This document shows positions 35,471 to 45,300 of a stretch of 59,512 bases of DNA, piece by piece (position 1 is the first letter of the stretch; each line of letters starts with the position of its first letter). The stretch comes from Alicyclobacillus contaminans DSM 17975 (GTDB lineage: Bacteria > Bacillota > Bacilli > Alicyclobacillales > Alicyclobacillaceae). The notes below the pieces were generated by a model that was not told the origin of the DNA, made no database searches, and saw nothing but the letters and a program-made list of their open reading frames with translations. The DNA is taken from contig NZ_AUCA01000021.1 of assembly GCF_000429525.1 (NCBI RefSeq), positions 1 to 59,512 of the forward strand, given 5' to 3'. Position numbers and translations under genes: made by a program.

Positions 35471-35603
35471 TGTTCACCGCTCCTGTCCAGTTTCACTTCG
35501 ATTCTTGATAGTAACACACCATCCGAAACGTGAACAGTCACCGAACCGCGGCGCGTGCCGAAGCGTGATACAATGATGCTATGGGAAGGAGTGTGAACGT
35601 CCG

Positions 35604-36878
35604 ATGGACGCCCGGATTCTGCATATTGATATGAACGCGTTTTACTGCTCATGTCACGCCGCAGCCAATCCAGAGGCGTATCGGGGACGTCCCACGGCCG
35701 TCGCGGGCAGTCCGGAAACCCGCCACGGCGTGGTCGTGACCGCCAGCTACGAAGCGCGGCGCATGGGGGTCCGCGCCACCATGACCACGGCGGAGGCGCT
35801 TCGACACTGTCCGTCACTGATACTCATCCACCCGGACTTCCACCTGTATCGATCTTACGCGCGGCGCGTGTTTCGCTTGATTCGCGAGTACACGCCGCTC
35901 GTGCAGGTGTACAGCATTGACGAGTGCTTCGCCGACGTGACCGGCAGCCGCCAATTCGGTACGCCGAGGGAGATTGCGGAGACCATTCAGAGACGGATTC
36001 TGCAAGAATTGGACCTTCCGTGTTCCATCGGGATTGGCTGGAACAAATTCATCGCCAAAATGGCCAGCGACTTAAAAAAGCCGCTGGGAATTACGGAAAT
36101 CCAACGCGAAGCGCTCGCGGAGGTGATCTGGCCGCTGCCGATTGGTCAAATGTTCGGGGTCGGCCGCAAGACCGCCCAGTTGCTCGAACGGCTGCGAGTT
36201 CACACCATCGGCGACCTGGCCCGCGCCGATGCGGAGACCTTGCACCGCCATCTGGGCCGCCGCGGCCTGGAACTGCTTCGGCGGGCGCGGGGGGAGGATG
36301 ACTCGCCGGTTTCGCCGGAGCCAGAGCCGCTCAAAAGCATTGGCCATTCCATCACGTTGGCGCACGACGTGGTGGACACGGACGAGCTGTGCACCGTCCT
36401 GCTCAACCTGGCGGACCAAGTGGGGCGACGCGTGCGCCGCCACCGGCTGGTTGGACGCACCGTCCAACTCACCATCCGCTACGCGAATCGCGAGACCATT
36501 ACACGCGCCCGCACACTGGAGACGACCACCTGCGTCACCGAGAAGATCTACGAAACCGCTCGGGATCTCCTGCTCCAGCACCGTACGCCGGGCCGGGCCG
36601 TGCGGTTGCTCGGTGTCAGCCTCGGGCAGCTGACCTCTGCCGACGAGTCTCGACGTTCTGTGCAGCTTTCCCTGTTCCCCAATCCGGCGGAGTCGGTGGA
36701 TGCGCAGCGAGACATCAAGTTGCAGCGATTGGATGAAGTGACAGATCATCTGAGAAACAAGTTCGGAGAAGACATCGTGCTGCGGGGAAGGATGTTGGTG
36801 AACCACGAGAGCAATCAACTTCGGAACCGACAAATTCGGGGAACTTCCTTGCAAAAGGACAATCTGCGGACGGACTGA
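35604..36878 (+). CDS. dinB: DNA polymerase IV (Y family)
   Basis: 424 residues. Translesion polymerase: catalytic Asp9 in HIDMN, Asp106-Glu107 in YSIDECFADV, and the helix-hairpin-helix GVGRKTAQLLE. The little-finger domain lies at about 235-350. The C-terminus (RQIRGTSLQKDN) carries no clear clamp motif, although VQLSLFPN (about 369-376) is a good QLxLF beta-clamp site. AAGGAG lies about 14 bases before ATG. No LexA box seen in the 133-base upstream region. Confidence 0.95.
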   Translation: MDARILHIDMNAFYCSCHAAANPEAYRGRPTAVAGSPETRHGVVVTASYEARRMGVRATMTTAEALRHCPSLILIHPDFHLYRSYARRVFRLIREYTPLVQVYSIDECFADVTGSRQFGTPREIAETIQRRILQELDLPCSIGIGWNKFIAKMASDLKKPLGITEIQREALAEVIWPLPIGQMFGVGRKTAQLLERLRVHTIGDLARADAETLHRHLGRRGLELLRRARGEDDSPVSPEPEPLKSIGHSITLAHDVVDTDELCTVLLNLADQVGRRVRRHRLVGRTVQLTIRYANRETITRARTLETTTCVTEKIYETARDLLLQHRTPGRAVRLLGVSLGQLTSADESRRSVQLSLFPNPAESVDAQRDIKLQRLDEVTDHLRNKFGEDIVLRGRMLVNHESNQLRNRQIRGTSLQKDNLRTD

Positions 36879-36893
36879 GAGGAGGTGTTGGCG

Positions 36894-37007
36894 ATGACTG
36901 GTCATGGAGAATTGATGAACGGCGCGCTCGATCCGATTGTCACCATCATCCTCTGCGTGATCTGCGCCATCGGACTGGTCGCTTGGACGGCGCGGCGGTC
37001 CCCGTGA
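36894..37007 (+). CDS. Small membrane protein (37 aa)
   Basis: ATG 36894 with GGAGG nine bases upstream, 15 bases after dinB. The 37 residues have a hydrophilic start (MTGHGELMNGALD) and one membrane helix (IVTIILCVICAIGLVAW), ending in basic TARRSP. It is a probable translated small protein coupled to dinB; function unknown. Confidence 0.55.
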   Translation: MTGHGELMNGALDPIVTIILCVICAIGLVAWTARRSP

Positions 37008-37082
37008 TGATGGGACGCTGCCCTGCGCACGTTCGGAAGGATATCGCCGTCCCGCACGCAGGGATTCGTTCGATGACTTCCG

Positions 37083-37382
37083 TCACAGGGCGCGCCGCCG
37101 GAGCCCGCGCTCCCGACCCGGTACCGCCGGACGCTGCGCGGGACGCAGTTCGCCCTCGGCCAACTGATGTCCGCGTTCGCGGTCGGCGCCAACCAAAAAG
37201 TACAGATTGGACGCAATGGCGAGCGCCGCAAACAGGATCCAGACCATGGAGAACGTACCGGCCACGCCCGGCGCGAGTGCGGGAATTCGGGGAATTCCGT
37301 ACACCGCGAGCGCCAGCGCCGCGGCCGCGTAAACCAAAGCCCGGCGCCGCGGAGCAGGTACATACCGCATTTTCCGCCTCAT
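37083..37382 (-). CDS. Small membrane protein of unknown function (99 aa)
   Basis: AAAGGGG lies seven to eight bases before ATG 37382. A basic N-terminus is followed by two helices (about 14-33 and 42-64), then a charged cytoplasmic tail rich in Arg and Glu. No family recognised. The high-GC composition makes chance open frames common here, but the ribosome site and clean hydrophobic pattern support it. Confidence 0.55.
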   Translation of the reverse strand: MRRKMRYVPAPRRRALVYAAAALALAVYGIPRIPALAPGVAGTFSMVWILFAALAIASNLYFLVGADRERGHQLAEGELRPAQRPAVPGRERGLRRRAL

Positions 37383-37516
37383 GTCCCAATCCCCTTTCCT
37401 GATGACAGTTCACTGTATGCACGCCCCGCGTCAGGTATGTCCACCCGATGCATAGCCAGCCAGGCGGCGCGGCATGTTAAATAGCGCAGTGATCAGTCGC
37501 ACAAGGGGGGACGAAC

Positions 37517-37768
37517 ATGGATACGCTCGACAACTTCGAACGGTGGAAAGAATTCCTCGGCAGCCAGGTGGATAAGGCTCAGGCGATGGGCATTTCCAAC
37601 GAGAGGATTACGGAAGTCGCCGCAAAACTGGGCGATTATTTGGCGAAGAAGGTCGATCCGCGCAACGAACAGGAGCGTCTGCTCAAGCAGTTGTGGGACA
37701 GCGCCAACGATGACGAACAACGGACGCTGGCATCCCTGATGGTGAAGATGACGGATAAAGCCCACTGA
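37517..37768 (+). CDS. DUF3243 protein (83 aa)
   Basis: Small helical protein: FERWKEFLGSQVDKAQAMGIS, AAKLGDYLAKKVDPRNEQERLLKQLWDSA, then ASLMVKM. This pattern is the DUF3243 family, found in spore-forming Bacilli; role unknown. AAGGGGGG precedes ATG 37517. It is monocistronic with its own terminator. Confidence 0.85.
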   Translation: MDTLDNFERWKEFLGSQVDKAQAMGISNERITEVAAKLGDYLAKKVDPRNEQERLLKQLWDSANDDEQRTLASLMVKMTDKAH

Positions 37769-37806
37769 TTGGGAACACAAGCAACAGAGGGCCCACACCC
37801 CTGTCA

Positions 37807-37828
37807 GGGGCCGGTGACGGCCCCTTTT
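37807..37828 (+). terminator. Rho-independent terminator of the DUF3243 gene
   Basis: GGGGCCG (37807-37813) pairs with CGGCCCC (37818-37824), GTGA loop, then four T (37825-37828). Confidence 0.75.
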
Positions 37829-37842
37829 GCGCAGGATGATTC

Positions 37843-38529
37843 TCACACTTCCAGCGATTCTCCGGGTCTCAGAACGGTTCCACGAATCCCTTTCTCCGAC
37901 AATGCCGCGACGAACGCGTCCGGATCTTGGCGGATGAGGTCGAACGTATTGTAATGCATGGGCACCACGTGTTTGGCGCGCGTCCACTCCGCCGCGAGCA
38001 GCGCATCCTCCGGACCCATGGTGAAGTTGTCGCCAATCGGCAGCAGCGCGAGATCGATGGAATGAAGCTCGCCAATCAACTTCATATCGCCGAACAGCGC
38101 CGTATCTCCCGCATGATAGAGCGTCTTGCCATCCATCGTGAGCAGGATGCCCGCCGGATTGCCGGCATTGGCAATGGTCCCGTCCGGCAGGTCGAGTCCA
38201 GAGCCGTGGAACGCCAGCGTGAGTTTGACGGTGCCGAACGGAAACGACCATTTGCCCCCCAAGTGCATGGGGTGCACCTGGCAACCGCGACTGCCGAAAT
38301 ACATCGCCAATTCGTTCGGTGCCACCACCGTCGCGCCGTTCGCCTTAGCAATCGCTTCCGCGTCCGCGATGTGATCCCCATGCCCGTGTGTGAGCAATAC
38401 AGCCTCAACCCGGATGTCTTCGGGCTTCGCCACCGCCAGGGGGTTCCCGCTGAGGAACGGATCCATCACCACGCGATGGCTCCCGCTCTCGACCACAAAA
38501 CAGGATTGGCCATGGTACGTCACCTTCAT
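37843..38529 (-). CDS. UPF0173 metal-dependent hydrolase (YtkL type)
   Basis: 228 residues from ATG 38529. The start KVTYHGQSCFVVE fits family starts; the longer frames to 38541/38559 have poor ribosome spacing. It has the metallo-beta-lactamase fold with HGHGDH as metal ligands, GDTALFGDMK, and the C-terminal MHYNTFDLI. Substrate unknown. In Bacillus this gene lies near dnaE; here it has moved. Confidence 0.92.
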   Translation of the reverse strand: MKVTYHGQSCFVVESGSHRVVMDPFLSGNPLAVAKPEDIRVEAVLLTHGHGDHIADAEAIAKANGATVVAPNELAMYFGSRGCQVHPMHLGGKWSFPFGTVKLTLAFHGSGLDLPDGTIANAGNPAGILLTMDGKTLYHAGDTALFGDMKLIGELHSIDLALLPIGDNFTMGPEDALLAAEWTRAKHVVPMHYNTFDLIRQDPDAFVAALSEKGIRGTVLRPGESLEV

Positions 38530-38617
38530 CCCATATCCCATCCTTTCTGAATTGGACATCTACCCTTTTCTATTATAGAGAGTTTTCCTAAATCCGAAGC
38601 CTCGGGGCCTGAATCCT

Positions 38618-38647
38618 TTGTCGCAATTCCAGCGGATTCGCTATACT
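38618..38647 (+). promoter_or_regulatory. Promoter of the XRE gene at 38715
   Basis: TTGTCG (38618-38623), 18-base spacer, TATACT (38642-38647), about 65 bases before the start. Confidence 0.6.
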
Positions 38648-38714
38648 TAGTCCTGACATCCATCCGTGAACGCGCGTGTGTTCGCACATACCGAGCATCG
38701 AGGGGGTATCACCA

Positions 38715-39173
38715 TTGAGCCTTGGGGAAACAATTGCCTCACTGCGGAAGGCGCATGGCTGGACGCAGGCTCGACTGGCGGCGTTGACCGGTATATCGTC
38801 CAGCGCCATCGCCATGTACGAAACCAACCGGCGTCATCCGGACGCACAGGCATTGGCAAAATTGGCGGAAGTGTTCGGCGTCAGCACGGCTGATCTGCTG
38901 ACATCCTCCTCTGCCAACCAACCACAGCCAAAGCCTCAGCCGCAGCCCAAAACGTCGGCCACCGCGCCCCCGGCATCTGACCATGCAGGCCCCATCACGG
39001 CCACGGCAGGCAGCACCACGTTTCAACTCAGTCGCGAAGAGGCGCGCGTCATCCTGTTCTTACGGATGAATCCGCGCGCCCGGGCCTTTTTTGAATCCTA
39101 CATGCTATCCGATGACAACAGGCGTGCGCAGTTGGAGCGCACATGGAAGATCATCAACGACTTTCAACCGTAG
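38715..39173 (+). CDS. XRE-family regulator with Pro/Gln linker (152 aa)
   Basis: Start TTG 38715 with GAGGGGG eight bases upstream. An HTH (about 2-60; LRKAHGWTQARLAALTGISSSAIAMYETNRRHP) is followed by a linker of repeated PQPKP units, then a C-terminal helical domain (about 100-152; SREEARVILFLRMNPRARAFFESYML). The C-terminal part is not an effector domain I know. It stands alone, convergent with the PBP gene. Confidence 0.85.
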   Translation: MSLGETIASLRKAHGWTQARLAALTGISSSAIAMYETNRRHPDAQALAKLAEVFGVSTADLLTSSSANQPQPKPQPQPKTSATAPPASDHAGPITATAGSTTFQLSREEARVILFLRMNPRARAFFESYMLSDDNRRAQLERTWKIINDFQP

Positions 39174-39179
39174 TCCGGA

Positions 39180-41786
39180 TCACTGCTGCCCCGGCCCCCC
39201 GGTTGTGTTGCCGGCGTTTCCACCGGGTGTGACGGGATTGATGGTGTTGCCAGTTCCCGTCCCCTGATTCGTGCCTCCGGCACCTCCGGCACCTCCGGCA
39301 TCTCCGGTTCCTCCGGAACCCCCTGTGGTGGGTTGACCACCCGTCCCGGTCCCTCCAGTACCGCCGGTGGGACCACCGATCCCAGGCGAAGTTCCGCCGG
39401 GGCCGGGAGAATTCACCGTGCCGCCGCCGACTGTGCCCGAAACGTTACCCGTGGTGTTGCCGACGGTATTTCCCGTGTTTCCCAAACCGCCCGCTCCCTC
39501 GGTCTGTCCCGGGAGCGTCTGGGTGTCATTCTGCAGGGTCACCGTCTTCGAGACCGACGGCGTCAACACGTTCCCCGAACTGTCCACCGCCTCCACCACG
39601 TACGTGTAGGTCATGCCCGGCTGGACCGATCCGTCCGTGAGCGTCAACTGGTTAGTCTCTCCAATCACCGTGTAGTTTGGATCATTCGGTCCCGTGGGCG
39701 CCGGCGGCGTGCTTCCCGGCGGGTAGCCGGCGGACCGCTTGACGATAAAGTTCACCTGTCCTTGCATGGTCGACGTCCAGGCCAGCTCGAGGGCGTGAAT
39801 CGTCGCGTCCCACTGGAGGGTCAGGCCGCTGACCGGCGTCTGCGTTGGCTGGGTGGACGTGGTCGTATCTCCGCCAAAGTTGAAGTGCTGCGGCGTCTCT
39901 CCCGCCGTGGCCAGTCGCGCAATGTCTCCGAAAATCTTCGCGCACTGCGCCGATGGCGTTCCGGTCAAGTGATGTTCCGCGTCCGGGTTGTCGTACGCGA
40001 TGTAGATGGAGCCTACCATATTCGGCGTATAACCGTCGAACCAGGCGTTCTTGATCCACTCCTGGTGCGCACCGTTCAACGTCGCATCGTACTGAATGGT
40101 CCCTGTCTTCCCGGCAACATCCCATCCAGGCACCTGAGCGTTGGTCCCGGTGCCGTATTGCACAACGCCTTCCAACATCTGCGTCATGGTGGCCGCAGTC
40201 TGAGCGGACACCACGCGCTTGGCGGCCGGTTGATAGCTGTAGATGGTCTCGCCGGCGGCGTTCACCACTTTGTTGATCAGGTGAACCTGTTCCTGCACCC
40301 CGCCGTCCGCGTACACCTCGTACGCCGCCGCCATCTCCATCGGGCTCACCGCCACCGTCCCGAGCGCATTGGCCAACCCATTTTGTCTGTCAGCGTCCGT
40401 GAACGTCAGCCCGAACCGCTCGGCGTACGAAATGGCGTTGTCCAGCCCCACCTGCTTCAGCAGCCAGACCGCCGCCACGTTCTGCGACGTCGCCAGGGCG
40501 TACTTCATGGTCGGGTGCGCCGGCGCACTCGCTCCGTCATCGTTTCTCGGCGTATACGGGTTGCTGCTCGTTCCGAAGTTCTGCGGCGTATTGTCGAGGA
40601 TGGAATCCGGTCCCCACTTGCCGCTGTCCACCGCAGCGCCGTATTCCAAAATCGGCTTGATGGAGCTGCCCGCCTGTTGCTTCGCATAGATTCGGTCATA
40701 GCCGCGATACGTGAAACCCTGTTTGCGGCTGCCCGCCCCGCCGAGAATTCCTCCGGTCGTCGGATCCACAAACAGCGCCGCGCCCTGCACCACGGTGCCG
40801 CTGGTGGGGCCGGGGAAGTCACCGTTGTAGTTGGTGCTCCAGAAGACCTGGTCGATGGCCGACTGGACCTTCGGGTCCAAGGTCGTGTAGATCTTCAAGC
40901 CACCCTGCAGCAGCTCTTCCGTACTCACGCCGATGTTGCTGTTATCGGCGTAATCAAACAGGAAATTCGTGAACAGCGGATGCGTGTCCCACGGATCTCC
41001 CGGCTCCGAGTGATACGTCAACTTCCCAATCGGCTGCTGTTCCGCTTCTTTCGCCGCCGCCTCCGTGATGTACCCGTATTTCGCCATTGCCTCCAGCACC
41101 TCGTTGCGGCGCTTGAGCGCGGCCTGCGGATGCTTGATGGGATCATACGCCGACGGTGCCTGCGGCAGCCCCGCCAGCAGCGCGGCTTGAGCCAGCGTCA
41201 ATTGGTCGGGGTTCTTGGCGATGTCAATGCCGAAGTAGTGATACGCGGCCTGCTTGACCCCGACGCTGTTCTCGCCGAGGAAGACGCGATTGAGGTACAT
41301 CGCGAGAATCTCTTCCTTGGTGAAGTACCGGTCAATCTGCACGCCGAGCACAATTTGTTGAAACTTGCGGGAGAACGTCTTCTTGTCGGTCAGATAGACA
41401 ATCTTCGCAAGCTGTTCCTGAATGGTGCTGCCCCCCTGCGCGTAGCTGCCCGACCACAGGTCCACGAACGCCGAGCGCAGCAGCCCTTTGATATCGATGC
41501 TCGATCCGTCCCAATAGTTGTGGTCCTCAATTGCCACCACTGCGTTGCGAAGGTTGGCGGGGATTTGGTTGTACGACAGGTCATCCGCCCCCTGCGACGC
41601 GATGGTCATATACACGTTGCCGTTGCGGTCGTACACTTCCGTCGGCTGACTGGTCCTCGTCAGCTTCGAGGCGTCAAACGGCGTCAATTCGACCGCGGCC
41701 ACGAACACCACGACGAATAGCACAATCGCCGCCACAATCAGTAGAAACGAACGAAGAAACAACTTCCGCCAAATGGTCTTGGTCAT
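39180..41786 (-). CDS. Class A penicillin-binding protein with FnIII and Gly-rich tail
   Basis: 868 residues, PBP1A type: cytoplasmic start, one membrane helix (about 10-32), glycosyltransferase 51 domain (about 60-235; VAIEDHNYWDGSSIDIKGLLR, STIQEQLAK, ILAMYLNRVFLGENSVG), then the transpeptidase (SSIKP, SQN, KTGT). After about residue 630 come a fibronectin-III-like domain and a low-complexity Gly/Thr/Pro tail of about 110 residues. It builds and cross-links peptidoglycan. In the GT51 motif the usual ExxFxxHxG reads EDHNYWDGS, a divergent form. Expressed alone. Confidence 0.94.
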   Translation of the reverse strand: MTKTIWRKLFLRSFLLIVAAIVLFVVVFVAAVELTPFDASKLTRTSQPTEVYDRNGNVYMTIASQGADDLSYNQIPANLRNAVVAIEDHNYWDGSSIDIKGLLRSAFVDLWSGSYAQGGSTIQEQLAKIVYLTDKKTFSRKFQQIVLGVQIDRYFTKEEILAMYLNRVFLGENSVGVKQAAYHYFGIDIAKNPDQLTLAQAALLAGLPQAPSAYDPIKHPQAALKRRNEVLEAMAKYGYITEAAAKEAEQQPIGKLTYHSEPGDPWDTHPLFTNFLFDYADNSNIGVSTEELLQGGLKIYTTLDPKVQSAIDQVFWSTNYNGDFPGPTSGTVVQGAALFVDPTTGGILGGAGSRKQGFTYRGYDRIYAKQQAGSSIKPILEYGAAVDSGKWGPDSILDNTPQNFGTSSNPYTPRNDDGASAPAHPTMKYALATSQNVAAVWLLKQVGLDNAISYAERFGLTFTDADRQNGLANALGTVAVSPMEMAAAYEVYADGGVQEQVHLINKVVNAAGETIYSYQPAAKRVVSAQTAATMTQMLEGVVQYGTGTNAQVPGWDVAGKTGTIQYDATLNGAHQEWIKNAWFDGYTPNMVGSIYIAYDNPDAEHHLTGTPSAQCAKIFGDIARLATAGETPQHFNFGGDTTTSTQPTQTPVSGLTLQWDATIHALELAWTSTMQGQVNFIVKRSAGYPPGSTPPAPTGPNDPNYTVIGETNQLTLTDGSVQPGMTYTYVVEAVDSSGNVLTPSVSKTVTLQNDTQTLPGQTEGAGGLGNTGNTVGNTTGNVSGTVGGGTVNSPGPGGTSPGIGGPTGGTGGTGTGGQPTTGGSGGTGDAGGAGGAGGTNQGTGTGNTINPVTPGGNAGNTTGGPGQQ
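39271..39320. repeat. Short tandem repeat in the PBP tail coding region
   Basis: About five copies of a nine-base unit (cacctccgg and close variants) encode the Gly-Gly-Ala/Gly repeats near the PBP C-terminus. Unit number could vary between strains by slippage. Confidence 0.7.
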
Positions 41787-41947
41787 GTAATGTCACCTCA
41801 TGTACAGACATCCCACCCGGACCGCCGTCAGGCGGTAACAGCGGCCACTATGGACATAGTACGTGTTCTGCGGACAGAAATGTAGGGGTGTTTTCCGAAC
41901 GTTTGCTGACGATTTTTCCGTGACATCGTAGCAAATGGCTGGAAAAC

Positions 41948-41976
41948 TTGAGCTTGACGCCGGTTTTTGCTACACT
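41948..41976 (+). promoter_or_regulatory. Promoter of the ileS T-box transcript
   Basis: TTGAGC (41948-41953), 17-base spacer, TACACT (41971-41976). It starts a leader of about 380 bases. Confidence 0.6.
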
Positions 41977-41989
41977 GTCAGGCAGATCC

Positions 41990-42295
41990 GAATTGACGTG
42001 AAAACCTTGGAAAAGGTCGAGTAACAGCCAAACGCGCTGGTCCAGAGAGTGGGGGATGGTGGAAACCCATCCAGCCGAGGCTGCGAAAATCCCCTTGGAG
42101 GTGCCTGTACAACCTTCGTCGATGGCGAAGCAGTAATGCAGGTCGGGACTCTCCCGTTACAGAGAGGCGGACGACGGCAAGTCGGAATGCGGCATGCACT
42201 TCGTCCGGCAGATGGAGTGCAACCTTTGTTGCGCTAAGTTGGGTGGTACAGCGGGATGACACTCGCCCCTTCGCGGAGGGGCGGGTTTTTCTTTT
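41990..42295 (+). promoter_or_regulatory. Isoleucine T-box leader of ileS
   Basis: Stem I has GAGTAAC (the AGTA element) at about 42018 and the apical AGAGAGTGG/GGTGG. The specifier loop has GCGAAA-ATC-CCC with the isoleucine codon ATC at 42089-42091. The T-box TTGGGTGGTACAGCGGG lies at 42239-42255. The terminator stem (42261-42270 with 42277-42286) is followed by tttttctttt. Uncharged tRNA-Ile should promote antitermination. The gap from 41787 to 41947 holds no gene. Confidence 0.92.
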
Positions 42296-42367
42296 GAGCG
42301 AACGGCGCGCAACGCCTCGCGCTCCCGACAATCCGCAAACATGTCCAGTATCAGGAGGAGAGACAGG

Positions 42368-45300
42368 ATGGCGCTCAAACGCGTGGACGCCAAAGAATCC
42401 GCACGAGAACGCGAACAGCGGGTTCTGTCGTTCTGGAAGGAACACAACGTCTTTCAACGGAGCGAGCAACAGCGAGAAGGCAATCCGGAATGGGTGTTTT
42501 ATGAAGGGCCGCCGACCGCCAACGGCAAGCCCCACCCCGGCCACGTGCTGACACGGGTCATCAAGGATGTGTATCCGCGTTACCGGACCATGAAGGGATA
42601 TCACGTGCAGCGCAAGGCCGGATGGGACACCCACGGTCTGCCAGTGGAAATCGAGATTGAAAAGAAATTCGGCATCAGCGGGAAGAAGCAGATTCAGGCG
42701 TTCGGCGTGGAGCGGTTCATTCAGGAGTGCCGCAACAGCGTGTTCACTTATGAAGAGATGTGGCGCAACATGTCCGAACGGCTCGGCTACTGGGTAGACC
42801 TCGACAACCCGTACATGACGCTCTCCGACGATTACATTGAATCGGTGTGGCACCTGTTGAAACAAATCTTTGACAAAGGCTACCTGTACAAAGGACACCG
42901 TGTGAGCCCGTACTGCCCGCACTGCGAGACCACACTCTCCAGCCACGAGGTGGCGCAGGGCTACAAGGACGTCAAAGACCTTTCCGTCACGGCGAAATTC
43001 CGTGTGCTGAACGGAAATGTGGATGGCCGGACCACGTATATCCTGGCCTGGACCACAACGCCCTGGACGCTGCCGTCCAACGTGGCGCTGGCCGTCCATC
43101 CCGACTTGGAATACGTGCTCATCCACAGCACCGCGCACAACGAGAACTACTGGGTGGCCAAAGACCTGCAGCACAAGTTCCTGCAGGAAGGCGACGCCAT
43201 CCTGGAGACCAAGCGGGGACGGGACCTGGCGGGCATCTCGTACGAACCCGTGTTCCCGTACGTCAACTCGCTGCCCGGCAAGAAACACGTGGTGATTCTG
43301 TCCGGCCACGTCACGGCGGAGTCTGGCACGGGCATTGTCCACATGGCTCCCGCGTTCGGTGAGGACGACTACCGCGTATGCCGCGAGAACGACATGGTTT
43401 TCTGCAACTTTGTCGACCTCACGGGCCACTTCACCGAGGACGTGACGGAGTTCGCCGGCCGCTTCGTGAAAGACGATGCGACCAACGTGGATATCGTCAA
43501 GTACCTGGCAAGCCACGGGACGCTGTACGACAAACACCGCCACGAACACGCGTATCCGCATTGCTGGCGCTGTGACACGCCGTTGCTGTACTACGCGATT
43601 GACAGCTGGTTTATTCAGACCACCGCGGTCAAACAACAGATGATTGAGAATTCCCGGGGCGTCCATTGGATTCCGGAACACATCCGGGACGGACGCATGG
43701 GCAACTTCCTGGAAAACATGATTGACTGGAACCTGTCGCGCAGCCGCTACTGGGGAACACCGCTGCCCGTCTGGGTGTGTAATCAGTGCGGGCACCAGCA
43801 CTGCGTCGGATCGAAAGCGGAACTCCAATCGTTGGCCGGCAAGCTTCCGCCGGAACTGCACAAACCGTACATTGATGAACTCACCTGGTCGTGCGCGTGC
43901 GGCGGCACCATGCAGCGGGTGCCGGAGGTGATTGATGCGTGGTTTGATTCCGGCAGCATGCCGTTCGCGCAGCTGCACTATCCGTTCGAGAATCAGGACG
44001 AGTTCAAGCGGCGCTTCCCGGCGGATTACATCTCTGAAGCCATCGATCAGACGCGCGGTTGGTTCTACAGTCTGCTCGCCGTCTCGACGCTCGTCACGGG
44101 TCAGGCGCCGTACAAGAACGTGGTCGTCATGGGACACGTGCTGGACGAGGACGGAAAGAAGATGTCGAAGTCGAAGGGGAACGTGATTGATCCGTTCGAA
44201 GCCCTGGACATGCACGGCGCGGACGCGCTGCGTTTCTACTTCCTGTCGAACACGCAGCCGTGGAATTCACAGCGCTTCTACCACAAGGCGGTTGCGGAGA
44301 GCAAAGGCAAGTACATCGACCTGCTGCAGAACGTGCACGCGTTTTACGCGCTGTACGCGGATATCGACGGGTTCAATCCGAGTCAGCATCAGGTGCCGGT
44401 CGCGGAACGGCCGCTGATGGACCGCTGGATGCTGTCCCGCCTGCATGAGACGATTGCGCGCGTGGACGCCTGCATCGAACAGTACGACGCCACCACCGCT
44501 GCGCGGACACTCCAGGATTTGGTCACGGACCTCTCAACCTGGTACGTGCGCCGCAACAGAGATCGATTCTGGGCGAGCGGCATGGACAAGGACAAGACGG
44601 CGGCCTTCCTGACGCTGTACGAATGCCTGTCCACCATTGCCCTGCTGACGGCGCCGCTGACGCCGTTCATCGCGGAAGAACTGTACCAGAATATCGTGCG
44701 GTCGGCTTTCCCTGAATCGCCCGTGAGCGTACACCTGTGTGACTTCCCGAAAGCCAATCCGGCGTACGTGGACAAGGACCTGTTGGCGGAAATGGCGGAT
44801 GTGCTGAGCGTGGTCGAGGCGGGGCGGCACCTGCGAAACGAAGCGAAGATCAAGACGCGCCAGCCTTTGTCCAAACTGTACGTTCCAGTGGACAAACAGG
44901 CCGTGCTGGAAAAGTTCCGCGACGTGATTGAGGACGAACTGAACGTGAAGGCCATCGCCTTCGTGCATCTGCACGAGGTTGCGACACCAGAGCTGTATCT
45001 GAACCTGAAAGCGGTCGGACAGGCGTATGGAAAACTGGTGCCCGTGCTCAATCAGGCGGCCAAACGGGCGACGCCGGAACAGATTCAGGCGTTCATGGAA
45101 CACGGTGAAGTGGAACTGGAAGGGAAGCCCATCACGCGGGAGCACGCGGAACTCCGTTATCACCCGAGTTTCCCCGGCGTGATTGAGGTATCCGGCCGCC
45201 TATTCGTGGGACTGAACACGGAACTGACGAACGAGTTGGTGGAAGAAGGGTACGTTCGTGAATTGATTTCCAAGATGCAAATGATGCGCAAAGAAGTCAA

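Noticed and set aside
39271-39420. CRISPR-like repetition
   Set aside because: Short tandem units without spacers, in frame inside the PBP gene.
41978-44215. 745-residue minus-strand frame across ileS and its leader
   Set aside because: Antisense to ileS and T-box; His/Val/Arg-rich shadow composition.
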